A stretch of DNA of 58,000 bases from Adiantum capillus-veneris (GCA_014529385.2 CM043951.1:110092469-110150468); one strand, 5' to 3'; numbered from the stretch's first letter, positions 9,085-19,020 are shown. Notes: generated by a model not told the origin, from the sequence alone. A program made the numbers and translations.

Positions 9085-10395
9085 CCTTGCACATCCTTTG
9101 GCATGTGCCACACATATCTTTTTGCAGCAGGTTCTTCCTCATTTAAGTCCACATACATGTTGATTTCTTCATCGCTTGCAACAAAATCTAATGCATCATC
9201 CTCTCTTTCTTCATCCACACCATAACATTTACATAAAGCCTTCATTCTAAATTTCCTGTGAATCAAAGGGATCTGTATCACCTCTTCTTTTGAGTAACTT
9301 GATTCTTTTCCCTGCGATGGGAATTTTAATCTCTATCTCGTCCAGCTCATGCAAGGTATAAGTTGCATTCACATGTACATGCTGAACCACATAAGGACCA
9401 AACCATCTCTTTGAAAGATTTCTTATTGTTGAATTTTGATTGTCAAGACTGCTGTCATACACCAACATCCAATCACCTTCCTCAATAGCTTTAGGTCTGA
9501 GCCTATGCCTCTTATCAAATCTTTATTCTTTAGCCTTGCATCTTTCAATCGTGCTACTGCATTCTCAATATCTTGAGGCCTTCTTTCTAGCTATTGTATG
9601 CACAAAGCAGGAAGTTCTTCCCTACTCATCCCATCTTCCCAAGGCAATACATTCCATGTGGGAATTACATCCTTGATTAGCATTATAGGTTTCTGACCAT
9701 ACATCAACTCAAAAGGAATATAACCAATAACGGAGCTATGAGTTGTAGGATTAGCCCATAAAGCATAAGGCAATAACCTAGGCCACTCTCCCATTTTACC
9801 TTTGCAGGCGTTAGAAAAAGCTTTAATGATAGGAGGATGCCCATGCTCTGATTTGCCATTTCCCTCAGGATTATATGTAGTAGTGAGAGCAAGTTTAATG
9901 CCCAACCTGGAGAAAAATTCCCCTGCTTTGTCGGCATCCAACTCACCCTTGTCTATTGTTATTTTCCCAACACAACCACCATAACAGTTTGATTTTCCAT
10001 TTCCCCCAGGATTATATGCAGTAGTGAGCGCAAATTTAATGCCCAACCTGGAGAAAAATTCCCTTGCTTTGTCGGTATCCAACTCCCCCCTGTCAGCTGT
10101 ATTTTCCCAACACAGACATAATGGCTAATTACATCATCCAAGAGGAACTTACATACCCCTTTAGTGCTTTTTGTTCTTAGAGCACGACCTTCAACTTGGT
10201 TGGTTAAATCTTCCTATGAAAGTACTATGGATCTCATTTTCAATAAGTTCAATGGCATTGTAGCCATATCTACTACCCACTTATAGTGCATGGCCAATGG
10301 GTAAGTAGGGTACAACCCATCATGACGACGTACATTTGAATACACTTGATAGGTTTCACAAGACTCCACAAAGTGAGATAAATATCTATACATAT
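9081..10395 (-). pseudogene. Gypsy A3 integrase, C-terminal two thirds, with an internal 141-bp duplication
   Basis: C-terminal pol of a family-A element. From right to left: the region homologous to A2 46050-46350, catalytic-core end (NPEGNGKSEHGHPPI, MGEWPRLLPYALWA, GYIPFELMYGQKP) at 9591-10082, then the C-terminal domain (LSKRWFGPYVVQHVHV, RIKLLKRRGDTD) at 9247-9468. The segment FFSRLGIKxALTTxYNPxGNGKS occurs twice (9850-9990 and 9991-10118) through an in-frame 141-bp tandem duplication. Frame 9081-9281 adds an acidic tail (EEREDDALDF). The gene breaks at 10395, where element B is inserted, and resumes at 17878. Confidence 0.75.
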
Positions 10396-11208
10396 TGATG
10401 GGGGCTTTTCACAAGCCAAGCTCCCATACCCCTCTTCTCTCGTCCCCACCCCATGAAAACCCCCTCTTATGGAGGGAGTGATAAAAGGCATTGGAAAAAG
10501 TAAGAAAAAATAAAGTATGATTATGTAAATATATAAGAAAGGTAAAATAGGCCACCGCATGTCTACGGGGTAGCCCATCCCCACCTTGCCTCCTTTTTCT
10601 TCACTGTTGCCCCGCTGGGTGTCCCTTTTCCTCTCCCCCACTCAAAAGGTCAACCCCCTCTCTCTTCCCTTTGTCCTTTGTCCTTTCTCTCTCCCCTCAA
10701 GCTACCCCACCTCTCACCAATAATGCACCCTAACTCACATGCAACTTACCCTATCTTCCAAAATAGTATACCCCACCCCCTCTTTCTCTCTCCTATCATA
10801 TCCCATGACCCAAATACCCCCCTCTCTCTCTAAAGGGCGCCATGTCTCTTGTCTTGTAGCTAAATAACCTCCCCCACACTCACACACACTCAGTTTCACT
10901 GAAAAAGGTGCCCACAGACCCATCCCCACCCGGTGGTTACCCGATTTTTCTTGTGTTCACACACATCTACACACAGATTCACCTTTGAGCACACTCCCCT
11001 CTCTCCCCTCTTGTAATTACTTTATTCTCCATGTCACCTCTCATGTTTTTTTCATCAACCCATCTCTCTCTCTTAGTTTCTCTCTCATGAGACTGCTGTT
11101 CTGGCACATATACACACAGCCAGACAAGTGGGGCCCACAGTCACATGGCCTAAGTAGATAATGATTTCTTCATTTCTAAATTCTAGAATTTCTCCCCCCC
11201 TACTCCCC

Positions 11209-11217
11209 TATATAAAG
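11209..11217 (+). promoter_or_regulatory. Element B LTR TATA box
   Basis: TATATAAAG in CCCCTATATAAAGAGGGGTC, framed by a C4/G4 inverted repeat. Transcription would start near 11240, giving U3 of about 0.84 kb and R-U5 of about 0.7 kb. Confidence 0.6.
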
Positions 11218-11694
11218 AGGGGTCACCATCACACAAACACACACAACATCACCAAAGAAAACACTATGCACTGTGTGTGCCTAGTGCACACACACACACC
11301 CACACCATCACCATCACCGCAATCACCATGCTTGTCTTGAGCATGACCTCTACACCCTTGGCTATGGAAGATGAAGGGCAACTAAATGAAGGATGATGGC
11401 CATAACCCTCGTGCGAGTCTTCGCCATCAACTCCCACCTATCCGCCATGTGCTCTACCACTCTCTCCCTTCTCATTCCCCTACCCTATGCTCCCTATTTC
11501 ATCGCCTTATTCTCTAAATAAATCTTGAGGTTTTGTGAGTATGTTTTCTTGCAATGTTTTGCCCATGTGAGGTGTGCGGAATCGCCACCTAGTTTTGTGT
11601 TTGGAGTGAGCTTGTGTATGTGTGAAGGGTGTGCGGATTCGCCATCCTTTTGTGGTGCCTAAGTACTAAGCCGCTATACCCCCTCCCTCACTCA

Positions 11695-11720
11695 CTCTCT
11701 CTCTCTCTCTCTCTCTCTCT
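11695..11720 (+). repeat. (CT)13 microsatellite in the element B LTR
   Basis: Uninterrupted CT dinucleotides in the U5 part of the LTR. On transcription it would sit in the 5' leader. Only one full LTR remains, so its stability cannot be compared. Confidence 0.85.
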
Positions 11721-11935
11721 TTCACTTGATCTCATTCCCTTTCCTCTTCATCATTACTCCCAAGCATCCATCTCTCTTGGATGAAAACTTTGTTATGGTG
11801 GTGTGTTGTTTGCGTCCTACCCGCTGAAGCTAGGTGGTGCCCCTGTTTGCTTTACCATGACAGGCTCGAGGCGCGCCATTCGGTCCCCGGTGTTTTAGAG
11901 GCCGTTGGGGTTCGGGGTTCGCTTTGCTCCCGTCA

Positions 11936-11956
11936 TTTGGTGCCCCCACTGAGGAT
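11936..11956 (+). other. Element B primer-binding site
   Basis: TTTGGTGCCCCCACTGAGGA follows the LTR end directly. Element E has a related site, TTTTGGTGCCCGCCGTTGAG, at 54537-54556. The tRNA is not identified with confidence. Confidence 0.6.
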
Positions 11957-12008
11957 CTTTTCATGAAACCCTTCAGTTTACAAGACTGAAATCCCTAAAC
12001 TATTGTGA

Positions 12009-12714
12009 ATGGATGAATGGCTAGCAGGATTTGCTAATTGGACGACAGAAGAAGAAGAGCTCCAAGCACAACTAGACGAACTCCGCATCTCCATCGCGCG
12101 AAGCTCGAGTACCAGGCGTAACGGTAATCGATTTGCAGTGGGAGAATCAACCAACACGCCAAACCCAGTGGATATACATAGGCCAAGTGCCAAGAAGAAG
12201 AAGGAGAAGGTCGAAACCATGTCCGCAACCTACAACCAACCCACAACAACAAAATGGAAGGAGCTCTACACAATAGAGAATCAACACTATTCTACTTTGA
12301 GAATCGGGTAACTCAAGTCACCGAGGTAATTATCACAGTCAGCTTTCAAGTCGCACCTGATGCTGCAGCACAGATAACGAAATCATTGGCTCACACTCTC
12401 ACTAGAGAAACTAGGGATCTACTGAGTTTGTTTCAGGAAAGAACACCACCCCCTCCCACAAGCTTGGACAGTGACTAAGCACCTCTAAGCTTCACATGAA
12501 TCAGTACAACCTACCTCAAGACAGATCACACATACCAACACGTGTACGCTCAATCAAGGTAATACTGGATTTGAAGGATCACTACCAGTACGTCATTGAC
12601 ACCATGCTGGGTGGGGAGCGATTTTTTGAGGTTCTGGCATCAGATCAACCATTTGTATTACCTTTGGTACAAGGCAATGTACCGTTTGAAGTTTTAATCT
12701 ATGTCCTAGTATAA
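12009..12714 (+). other. Element B leader with broken small ORFs
   Basis: Between the primer-binding site and gag there are three short frames: 12009-12311 (MDEWLAGFANWTTEEEELQA start, acidic helix then basic KKKKEK), 12254-12478 and 12496-12714. Tat/Ogre elements often carry an extra ORF upstream of gag, and this may be its decayed remnant. No domain is recognised and the frames do not join cleanly. Confidence 0.4.
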
Positions 12715-12797
12715 GAGGGTATACACGCCTCCTTGTAAAGAAGAAAAAAACTTTTGCAAGTTAAGCAGTGTGTCTTTCTAGCTCTCTCTCAGTAATC

Positions 12798-13349
12798 ATG
12801 GCAAGTGTAGCATTTCCAACATTTAAAGGAAAGAAGGGCCCGGAGGATTTGGTAACAGACTTCTTAGATGACTTTGAAGTAGCATGTGTAGTGAGCAACA
12901 AAGATACGGATGAATCCCGGGTTAGAATCTTTAAGCATCTCATTAAGCTAGAAGCTAGATCATGGTACAATGCACTTCCACAAGCAACCAAGGATGACTG
13001 GGAACCCTTAAAAACCGCTTTTTAGAGGCGCTTTGGGGGAGGTACCACTTCAGAAAAGTTGTGGGACAAGTTGAGAGACTTGAAGCAAGAGGGTCTTTTA
13101 GAATATGCCACCTATGAGTCCAAATTTGTGGATTTGTGGGAACGGTGGGTTGAGTCACTGGCAAGGGGGGAAGCTGCACCCGATTTCCTAAAAAAAGATC
13201 GGTTCACGCATGGCTTATGGCCGCTTCTCAAGGAGAAGGTGAAAGGTAGATTCCCGGCTACGTACGAGTTAGCCGTTGAGATTGCTCGCCTTAAGGACAA
13301 GAAGCTGCGAATGAAAGCCAAAGAACATCGCGTCGACGAGCAACTATGA
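12798..13349 (+). pseudogene. Element B Gag capsid (one in-frame stop)
   Basis: Capsid precursor with a retrotransposon gag domain. It starts at a Met near 12798 (MASVAFPTFKGKKGPEDLV); the frame is open from 12768. ARSWYNALPQATKDDW and LKTAF precede a TAG at 13023-13025, then the same frame goes on: RRFGGG, LWDKLRDLKQEGLLEYATYE, FTHGLWPLLKEKVKG, LRMKAKEHRVDEQL. One nonsense codon breaks an otherwise intact protein of about 184 codons. Its stop overlaps the next ORF start (ATGA at 13346-13349), which suggests frameshifting or re-initiation as the natural gag/pro arrangement. Confidence 0.8.
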
Positions 13350-14551
13350 CAACCACCATACCACCACCGCCGGCTCTTGGGGTAAGAGATGACCAACAAG
13401 ATATGTTGGCCCATATTACTGACCAACTGCAGAATTTGTCTGTCCACTTAATACAGCAAGGGAGGAGTCAAGAAAGAGATCAAGACCCTGGAAGAGCACG
13501 ACGACAAAACAGGGAGTATCATTGCTACAACTGCGGAGAAGACGGTCACGGTATGTACTACTGTCCCAAACCACGACAAAACTATAATAGAGGAGGTAGG
13601 AGGAACCAATTGTCACCCCCTAGAGAAAGAACACCCCCACCCCGAGCACCACCCCCACCAACACAAATTCTACGTCCACCCCAGACACCACTACAAGCAT
13701 CCATCCCACCTCTTCTACCAGCCCCACCACCTGATCGCCCTGTAAACATCATAAGTCTAGAAGAGAAAGGAAAAGCCGTAGTAGTGGATCCACCCAGAGC
13801 AAAGGAGAGGGACAAGGGTAAGGAGAAGGTAACCTTTTTAGAACCACTTGAAGCCATGAATGTGAAAAGAGCTAGGAGGGAGAAAGCTCCACAATCAGAT
13901 GATGAGAGAAGCATGAGAGGAGAAACTAGCAAGAGGCCATCCAGGCCACGACGGAAATTGGGCATCACCGACTTCCAGCTAGGGGAAAGTTCAAAGCCCT
14001 ATGATCTAACATTGGATGTGGCAGAGCAAGGACCGAAGATTACATGGCCACAGCTGCTACATCTTGTACCTAAAGGAAGGCGACAATGGTCTAAAATGGT
14101 AAGTACAAGACGCTCCAAAACAAAGGTAGCCGGAGCAATTTCGGGATGCAACATGGATGACATCCTTCCAATTGTCGACGTAAACATAAAAGAAAAGAGG
14201 GTTGGAAACACCTACATTGATGGAGGTGCACAAATCTGTGTAATGAGCGAAGCTATGATGCTACGATTAGGGCTCGAGGTTGACAGGCCTTCTCCATGCA
14301 AGGCAAAGATGGCAAACAACGCAAAAGTAAAGTGTGTGGGTGTGGTAAGTGCCGTGAAAATCAAAGCTTTCAACATTGAGGTAGAGGTAGATGTTTTTGT
14401 AATGCCTACTAAGGGGGAGGGCTATCCACTAATTTTGGGAAGGCCATGGTTGATGGCCATGAAGGCAAAACAAGACTGGGGTACTGGCCTTCTACGCATG
14501 ACCGGTAAGAAAGGGGAGACAATCTACTACGACATGAGGATTGGCAAGTAG
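13346..14551 (+). CDS. Element B nucleocapsid-protease (CCHC knuckle, DGG retropepsin)
   Basis: 401 aa, intact. Residues about 60-73 form a CCHC knuckle, CYNCGEDGHGMYYC (13523-13564), for RNA binding. A long Pro/Arg-rich and then charged spacer follows (about 90-210). The protease core has NTYIDGGAQICVMS (DGG at 14219-14227) and YPLILGRPWL. DGG in place of DSG/DTG is common among plant Tat-type elements. The start overlaps the gag stop by 4 bp in a different frame. Pol follows 6 bp after its stop (14558) and may be made by readthrough or re-initiation, which cannot be settled here. Confidence 0.82.
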   Translation: MTTTIPPPPALGVRDDQQDMLAHITDQLQNLSVHLIQQGRSQERDQDPGRARRQNREYHCYNCGEDGHGMYYCPKPRQNYNRGGRRNQLSPPRERTPPPRAPPPPTQILRPPQTPLQASIPPLLPAPPPDRPVNIISLEEKGKAVVVDPPRAKERDKGKEKVTFLEPLEAMNVKRARREKAPQSDDERSMRGETSKRPSRPRRKLGITDFQLGESSKPYDLTLDVAEQGPKITWPQLLHLVPKGRRQWSKMVSTRRSKTKVAGAISGCNMDDILPIVDVNIKEKRVGNTYIDGGAQICVMSEAMMLRLGLEVDRPSPCKAKMANNAKVKCVGVVSAVKIKAFNIEVEVDVFVMPTKGEGYPLILGRPWLMAMKAKQDWGTGLLRMTGKKGETIYYDMRIGK

Positions 14552-14557
14552 AAGCAA

Positions 14558-15796
14558 ATGAATCTGGAAACATCGGCAGATGAAACCACTAGCGAATCTT
14601 CCAGTTCTGAGGAGGAGACCACATCCACCGACGAAAGTGACAGTTCCATTGATGTGATGGGTATCATTATGAAGGATCCACAAAGGGTAAGCACAACTGG
14701 TGATCCATCACCAAAAGGGCAACCCAATGAAGAGGAGAGCAAATCACCTGGCCTAGGAGGAAGTAGGTTGAAGGGTATGTTGTCTACGGAATTAACACTT
14801 GAGGAGAAAGATAGTTTTTTGCAAATGTTGATAAGATTTCCTAACCTGTTCATTGATAACTATGAAAGAATCACAGGCATTACAGTGGTGGAACATCATA
14901 TTAAGCTGAAGGAAGGGGTAAAACCAGTTGTGCAAAAGCTACGACGACTGGGGGTCATACAAGAAAAGGCACTCTTGGCCGAGGTAAGGAAACTGCTGGA
15001 GGCGGGATTCATCTATCCTGTAGAAAACTCAGAATGGGTGTCACCCGTAGTGGTGACGCCTAAAAAGAATGGTAAGTGGAGGTTCTGTGTTGACTGCAAA
15101 CCACTAAATGCAGCTACAACGAGAGACCACTTTCCTCTCCCTTTCTTGGATGAAATTCTGAATGAAGTAGCGGGTTTTGAATGCTATACCGTCTGTGATG
15201 GTTATTCAGGATACTTTCAAATACGCATAGCCTTGGAAGATCAGCTAAAAACCACTTTTATCACGCCATGGGGTTGTTTTGCATACAGGGTTATGCCATT
15301 TGGTCTCACAAATGCACCTGCCACATTCCAAAGATATGTCACATATGTTTTTCAATCGTTCTTTGGAACATCCATAAGAGTGTTCATTGATGATTTTTGT
15401 ATATATAGCTCCCGTATTTCACATTTAGAAAAGGTAATTGAAGGTTTGGCTAGGTTGCAGAGCCTAGGTGGGCAATTAAATGTGGATAAATGCCACATTG
15501 GGGAGAGTAAAGTCATTCTACTAGGCCATGAAATTTCAGCAAAAGGTATCAACGCCAACCCAAGTAAGATGTCCGCACTCATAGCCCTACCTTCACCAAC
15601 GACCGCACGTCAACTGGTCTCTTTTCTACAGAAGGTGAGGTATTTAAGTAGATTCATACATCTACTATCACAACTTGTTCTACCACTGCAACAACTCACT
15701 CAAAGATCAACTTTCACTTGGGACGAGGAAAGCGAACATCACTACAACAAGGTAAAGGAGGTCTTAGCCACTCTGCCAACTATCTCACCACCTTAG
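14558..15796 (+). CDS. Element B reverse transcriptase
   Basis: 412 aa, intact. An acidic Ser/Glu-rich N-terminus (about 1-40) leads to RT from about residue 110: EKALLAEVRKLLEAGFIYPV, VVVTPKKNGKWRFCVDCKPLN, DGYSGYFQI (first Asp), MPFGLTNAPATFQR, and FIDDFCIYS (FIDD at 15383-15394). HIGESKVILLGHEIS and YLSRFIHLLSQL form the connection. The stop at 15794-15796 falls just before RNase H, which goes on at 15797-16126. It is probably a mutation within one polyprotein. Confidence 0.9.
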   Translation: MNLETSADETTSESSSSEEETTSTDESDSSIDVMGIIMKDPQRVSTTGDPSPKGQPNEEESKSPGLGGSRLKGMLSTELTLEEKDSFLQMLIRFPNLFIDNYERITGITVVEHHIKLKEGVKPVVQKLRRLGVIQEKALLAEVRKLLEAGFIYPVENSEWVSPVVVTPKKNGKWRFCVDCKPLNAATTRDHFPLPFLDEILNEVAGFECYTVCDGYSGYFQIRIALEDQLKTTFITPWGCFAYRVMPFGLTNAPATFQRYVTYVFQSFFGTSIRVFIDDFCIYSSRISHLEKVIEGLARLQSLGGQLNVDKCHIGESKVILLGHEISAKGINANPSKMSALIALPSPTTARQLVSFLQKVRYLSRFIHLLSQLVLPLQQLTQRSTFTWDEESEHHYNKVKEVLATLPTISPP

Positions 15797-16126
15797 TGGG
15801 ATGAAAAATTCTATGTCACCTCAAGTGTTGGTGATGAATCATTGGGGGCTGTGCTACTCCAAAAGGATACGACGACATCTTTCATGAGGCCAATCTACTT
15901 CTCTAGCCGAATGATGACAGCAGGAGAGAAAGGTTTCACCCATGTGGAACAGTTAGTCCTAGCTCTTAGATTTTCAACTACAAAGTTTAGGTCATATTTG
16001 CTGCCTAAGCAATTTGTGATTCTAACCATGGATGAAATATTTCCCTATGTTGTACAACACATGGATGTGTCTGCTAGAATTACTAAATGGCTAGTTCGTC
16101 TACAAGAGTTTGACTACACGGTATAG
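15797..16126 (+). pseudogene. Element B first RNase H (RT-linked)
   Basis: RNase H joined to RT in all Ty3/gypsy elements. SVGDESLGAVLLQKD, RPIYFSSRMMTAGEKGFTHVEQLVLAL and RITKWLVRLQEFDYTV are seen. Some catalytic positions look changed: the usual TDH becomes TMDEIF. The frame ends at TAG (16124-16126). In Tat elements this domain is often degenerate and a second RNase H takes over, as found directly downstream. Confidence 0.75.
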
Positions 16127-16150
16127 GTAGAAAGCACGACAAGGGCAAGT

Positions 16151-17840
16151 TTGGGGGGACTCATGACCTACCAAGTCTTTGAAGGGAAGGAGAAGCAATC
16201 TAAGGAAGGAGAAGTCCGATTACCTCCAGTACCACCGATGGTAGAAGGAGCATACTCTCTCTACTTTGATGGAGCCTACAAGCGAGCGTCCGACAAAGCA
16301 GCTGCAGGCATAGTGGTCTTTGATGACAAAGGGACAAAGGTATTTTCATTGGGCCAATTGTTAGATTCACATTCTACCAATGAAGCTGAGTATGCAGCAC
16401 TAACCAAGGGTCTACAATGGTGTGTCTCACAAGGTGTACAACGCCTTAATGTATTTGGGGATGCTCTACTTCTGGTAAGGCAAGTAAATGGAGCATGGAC
16501 ATGCAAGAATCCTAGTTTAAGGACTCACTTAAGTGGTGTAAAAACCTTGTTGGGTAAGTTTGAAGAAGTTCAAATACACCATATCCCAAGGGCTCAAAAC
16601 CAAGAAGCAGATGCCCTAGCAAGTGAAAGACTACAGGAAGTGGTGGTTGGAGCAATAAAACTAAAGCTCCCTCTATTTCAAGGTAGTGATGCCTTGCCTG
16701 ACATCATGCATTTTTTGGAAACAGGGGAATGCCCATCAGATTTAACAAAGGGACAGAAGAAATGGCTGACGTGGAAGGCCACAAGGTATCGACTCATCAA
16801 TGATGGTTTGTACTGTAAGGGTAAGGACCAAATACTCAGGAAGGTCCCTCTCTCTCACGAAATCATGGGAGTAATTGCTAGCTGTCATGACGGGGTTTGT
16901 GGTGGTCACTTTGCCCTAGAAATAACAAGTAGGAATATCTTGCAGGCAAGCTTCATATGGACTAGCCTCAACCGTGATGTACACCACTGGTGCAAAACAT
17001 GTAAGTTGTGTCAAAAGGCCGGCACTAGGTCACTTATGCCTGAACCACAGACACCTATTCTCTCATATGGCCCATTTGAAAAATGGGGTATCAATGCCAT
17101 TGGGCCATTACCTAGGGCCAACTCAGGAAAATTCTACATTATCATGGGGGTCGACTTCATGACTAGATGGGCAAAGGCTACAGCCACCACTAGAATCACA
17201 ACGGTAGACGTAGCTAAATTTATCTACGAGCACATATGTTGTAGGTTTGGCACACCTTTAGAGATCATCTCTGATAGAGGGCCAGGTTTCAGAGCAGACT
17301 TGGTAGGAGAATTAATGCAGAAACTGGGCATTACAAGGAGGCACTCTTCACCATAGTACCCAATGTAATGGCCTAGTTGAAAAGGTAAATGGAATGGTTT
17401 CTAAAATTATTACCAAGCAGGTAAACAATCATCCTGGAGACTGGGATAAGTATCTACTACCAGCTTTATGGGCCTACAAAACTTCATTTTGTACATCCTT
17501 GGGATTCACACCGTATCATCTAGTATTTGGTAAGGAAGCAATCTTGCCCATTGAAGTGAAACTACAAAGTCTCAGAGTAATGGCAAGCCAGCTTCAACAG
17601 CCCAACATGCATTTGAGAGATCACATCATCAACTTGGAAAGACTACAGCTGGACAGAGAAGAAGCAATAAATTATTATGTAGCACAAGCAGAGCATAGAC
17701 GGCTTAGCTTTAATGAGCATCTCCGGAAAAAAGAATTGAAGAAAGGAATGTTGGTGCTCCGCTACGACAATCGCTTCGACCTCCCTGTTTGCTTTACCAT
17801 GACAGGCTCGAGGCGCGCCATTCGGTACCCGGTGTTTTAG
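16151..17840 (+). pseudogene. Element B second RNase H plus integrase, C-terminus deleted
   Basis: Frame 16151-17356 opens with an archaeal-type RNase H: YFDGAYKRASDKAAAGIVVF (D at 16268-16270), TNEAEYAALTKGL, GDALLLV, NQEADALASE, a full D-E-D-D set. Integrase follows: zinc finger (HDGVCGGHF...CKTCKLCQ), core GPLPRANSGKFY, ISDRGPGF, then TAG at 17354-17356, then YPQCNGLVEKVNG in the same frame (17394-17840). The first core Asp (usually LDVIGP) reads INAIGP, a likely loss of catalysis. After KKGMLVLRYDNRFD the frame runs into the LTR remnant at 17783, so the integrase C-terminus is missing. Confidence 0.82.
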
Positions 17841-17877
17841 ATGCCGTCGGGGTTCGGGGTTCGCTTTGCTCCCGTCA
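17783..17877 (+). repeat. Element B 3' LTR remnant (95 bp)
   Basis: Matches the last 95 bp of the 5' LTR (11841-11935) with a few substitutions. The deletion removed the end of integrase, the polypurine tract and about 1445 bp of the 3' LTR. The junction lies in CCCTGTTTGC; pol and LTR share the short run CTCC/CCCT there, compatible with microhomology repair. The outer end and target duplication are intact, so the deletion followed insertion. Confidence 0.85.
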
Positions 17878-18076
17878 ATATCTTTCCACCAATACCTCTC
17901 TTTAGTTTTAGTAAAGGTGGCCCATACAACTCTATGTCCAGCATAACTTGACTCTCATGAAACTTTTTCATTAGCTCATTTTGAGCTTCCTTATCATTCA
18001 CGACTCTCAACGGCATTCCATTTATTTGTTTTGGATGCTTCCATAAGTACCCATCTTTCAAAAAGTATCCATAGGC
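17878..18076 (-). pseudogene. Gypsy A3 integrase N-terminal segment, beyond the B insertion
   Basis: Continues the A3 integrase interrupted at 10395. FLKDGYLWKHPKQINGMPLR and DKEAQNELMKKFHES match the segment before the integrase zinc finger in A2 (about 46375-46550). Homology stops sharply at 18076, where A2 goes on without a break, so A3 is truncated here by an unrelated sequence. Confidence 0.75.
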
Positions 18077-18129
18077 AGCGGATACGCCGCGACGGAAGTC
18101 AGCATAGCGAGAACTCATCCAACAAGATT
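18077..18129. other. 53-bp filler between A3 and LTR C
   Basis: Not homologous to A2 beyond the breakpoint and outside the TGTTAGC-bounded LTR. It is unusually rich in CpG (CGGATACGCCGCGACGG). It may be a remnant of a deleted flank or an unrecognised LTR end. Confidence 0.35.
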
Positions 18130-18968
18130 TGTTAGCTAAGGACGAAGCTCGACCCGCATGCGCGTGGAAGCAAGCATAGGGTGTCAACCTACACTCTCGA
18201 CTAATTCCTACAGAGGTCTCTACCCAATGTCTAAGCTACAGCCTTCAGGAGTTCATAAGAGGAGATTTCCTAAAACACTTTCAAGAGCCGAATACCCATC
18301 AAACGTTCTTGAAACGCCACAGAACTTGAAGGAGACCCTATTAACACCAATAGTTCGCTCTCCCTAAGGTCCATCAACCAAAATCCCAACCCTAAACACC
18401 TGGTGCAAAATCACGTAGGATGTTTGGTCGAAATTTGCAGTTCATCGTTTTCAAAAACTAAAGTGTCTAATGTGTAGCTCTACTCAATGCGAACGCGTGG
18501 ATATGCTGAAATGGAAAAACAGATAACATATGCTCACCAAATCACCAGATGTATCTCGTGGGTCGAGTTTGCAAAACCAGACCGTACGCCGACAATGTAG
18601 GTATTGGCGCGTAGCTCTGGTCGGGGGCAACACACTGCACTTCTCCACACTCGATTCCGACCACCGGTGCACGCGTAGCGTCAAGATGAAACTCTCACTC
18701 TCTCTCGTACACAGTACGCTCACTCACACAGACAACTTTTTAAAATGACAAAAGGTTTTTTCATTAAGGTCAAAAGTGGTATAAATACCTTACAATCTCA
18801 AACTCTAATGTTCCAATTTAACCATCTACTGGGATACAATCTGGAAGCTTCTGCAAGCCCCACTATTTACAAAGGTGAAATGTCGGTTTTTCTCAATTAA
18901 AGAATAATTACAAAAAATAATATTCCATCGAAGAATCATTCTCTGTAGGGCATGTCCAGCTGCTAACA
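18130..18968 (-). repeat. 3' LTR of minus-strand element C (839 bp)
   Basis: Bounded by TGTTAGC (18130-18136) and its inverse GCTAACA (18962-18968). A purine-rich tract on the minus strand lies directly outside the right end, as for a 3' LTR. A palindrome GGTATAAATACC near 18778 may act as TATA in either direction. No second copy is found in the window, so the LTR call rests on the termini and the tract. Confidence 0.5.
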
Positions 18969-18980
18969 CTCCCCCCTTCC
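18969..18980 (-). other. Element C polypurine tract
   Basis: Minus strand GGAAGGGGGGAG followed by TGTTAGC. The coding just before it reads DDMN then a stop and EGG, the arrangement often seen where a gypsy pol or env frame ends at its polypurine tract. Confidence 0.55.
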
Positions 18981-19020
18981 TAGTTCATGTCGTCCCCGAC
19001 ATGGAAGTTGAGCTGCTTCT

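Larger units (their letters stand above)
10396..11935 (+). repeat. Element B 5' LTR (1540 bp)
   Basis: Begins TGATGGGGGC and ends GCTCCCGTCA. The last 95 bp (11841-11935) recur at 17783-17877. It is strongly pyrimidine-rich on the plus strand, with CACACA runs near 11230-11310 and a (CT)13 tract at 11695-11720. A TATA box lies at 11209-11217. Long reverse-strand ORFs in this stretch (for example 10273-10641) come from base bias and are not genes. Confidence 0.8.
10396..17877 (+). mobile_element. Tat-like Ty3/gypsy element B, inserted in A3 integrase
   Basis: 7482 bp, plus strand. The ends are TGATGGGGGC and GCTCCCGTCA, an imperfect 10-bp inverted repeat. Target duplication ATAT lies at 10392-10395 and 17878-17881. 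Removing B plus one ATAT restores the A3 sequence as judged by alignment to A2 near 46360. Contents: 5' LTR, primer-binding site, a long leader with small ORFs, gag, gag-pro with CCHC knuckle and protease, RT, RNase H, a second RNase H and integrase. The second RNase H places it in the Tat (Ogre/Retand) group. The 3' LTR is reduced to its last 95 bp by a deletion. Confidence 0.88.

Noticed and set aside
10273-10929. Reverse ORFs of 122 and 64 aa in the element B LTR
   Set aside because: They sit in a pyrimidine-rich LTR and cross the LTR/A3 junction at 10395; base bias explains them.
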